From positions 1 through 6,717 of the forward strand of contig JAPHTL010000235.1 of the NCBI GenBank assembly GCA_026193355.1: DNA of 6,717 nt, read 5' to 3'. Position 1 is the stretch's first letter. The number at the start of each line of letters is the position of its first letter. The notes beneath the pieces are model-generated. The model had not been told where the DNA came from. It made no database searches and saw nothing but the letters and a program-made list of their open reading frames with translations. This DNA comes from Rhodospirillales bacterium (GTDB taxonomy: Bacteria; Pseudomonadota; Alphaproteobacteria; Rhodospirillales; JAPHTL01). Both the position numbers and the translations under genes were made by a program. Below are positions 6,388-6,717 of this stretch, in pieces.

Positions 6388-6717
6388 TTACGCAACGGAA
6401 GAATTTCGCTTCCCGCCGGCTTTGTCATTCAGGGAAAGTCCCCGATTAACCGCATTGATCAGTTCGTTGACCACGATCGGTTTGGTCAGATAGTCGAGAA
6501 ATCCGGCTTTCATGCCTTTTTCGATATCCGGCTTCAGGGCGGCAGCGCTTAGCGCAATTACAGGGATGTGAGACGTCTCATCCTTCTCCTGCAAAATTTT
6601 CAGGGCATCAAAACCATTCATTCCCGGCAAGTGAATGTCCATGATGATGACATCCGGCTGCCGGCTTTCCGCCAGTTCGACACCCAGTTCGGCGTTGTGC
6701 GCAGAGATCAATTCAAC
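6388..6717 (-). CDS. response-regulator receiver domain protein, C-terminal part (5' end cut by window edge)
   Basis: The last 109 residues of a protein ending in a phosphoacceptor receiver (REC) domain. The visible part contains the phosphorylated Asp (VIIMDIHLPGMNG, Asp at visible residue 27, codon 6637-6639), the switch Ser in PVIALSA (residue 57) and the conserved Lys in DYLTKPI (residue 79). The first beta strand and its acidic pair lie beyond the edge. After the REC domain only about 15 residues remain (NDKAGGKRNSSVA), so there is no DNA-binding output domain. The sequence style (ALSAAALKPDIEKGMKAGFLDYLTKP) is typical of receivers at the C terminus of hybrid histidine kinases, which is the favoured reading; a single-domain CheY-like regulator is the alternative. 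No start is visible: the TTG at 6711 lies inside the domain and is not a plausible start. The adaptor gene follows after 108 nt, so a regulatory link to the pump is possible but not shown. Confidence 0.92.
   Translation of the reverse strand, partial: VELISAHNAELGVELAESRQPDVIIMDIHLPGMNGFDALKILQEKDETSHIPVIALSAAALKPDIEKGMKAGFLDYLTKPIVVNELINAVNRGLSLNDKAGGKRNSSVA

Overview
The window reads as chromosomal DNA from a GC-rich Gram-negative bacterium. An Alphaproteobacterium of the Rhodospirillales type (Magnetospirillum-like) seems most likely. This is inferred from the style of the hemerythrin, the receiver domain and the pump proteins; no sequence search was possible. Gram-negative is better supported, because there is an AcrA-like periplasmic adaptor lipoprotein paired with an RND permease.

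All five genes lie on the minus strand, so transcription runs from high to low coordinates. In that order they are: (1) the C-terminal 109 residues of a response-regulator receiver protein, probably the tail of a hybrid histidine kinase, cut by the right edge (6388-6717); (2) a periplasmic adaptor lipoprotein with a TTG start (5215-6279); (3) a full-length 1045-residue HAE1-type RND permease starting 14 nt after it (2063-5200); (4) a 387-residue protein fusing a bacteriohemerythrin domain through a disordered linker to about 22 pentapeptide repeats (797-1960); (5) the first 170 residues of a SulP-family anion transporter, cut by the left edge (1-512).

Genes 2 and 3 form a clear operon encoding the inner-membrane and periplasmic parts of a tripartite efflux pump. 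No TolC-like outer-membrane channel and no dedicated repressor gene are in view. The hemerythrin-pentapeptide gene follows the pump after 102 nt. That gap holds a nested inverted repeat (9-bp outer arms, 6-bp inner stem) without a U-tract, which could be an intercistronic RNA structure or an operator. The 284-nt gap before SulP holds only weak signals: a possible extended -10 promoter, a weak terminator-like hairpin on the minus strand, and a stronger hairpin followed by a T-rich stretch on the plus strand.

Most of the window is ordinary. The most unusual item is the hemerythrin-linker-pentapeptide fusion, which places an O2-binding di-iron domain on a right-handed beta-helix scaffold. No mobile element, CRISPR array, tRNA, rRNA or clear sign of recent gene transfer was seen. 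The many long plus-strand reading frames are antisense shadows of these genes.
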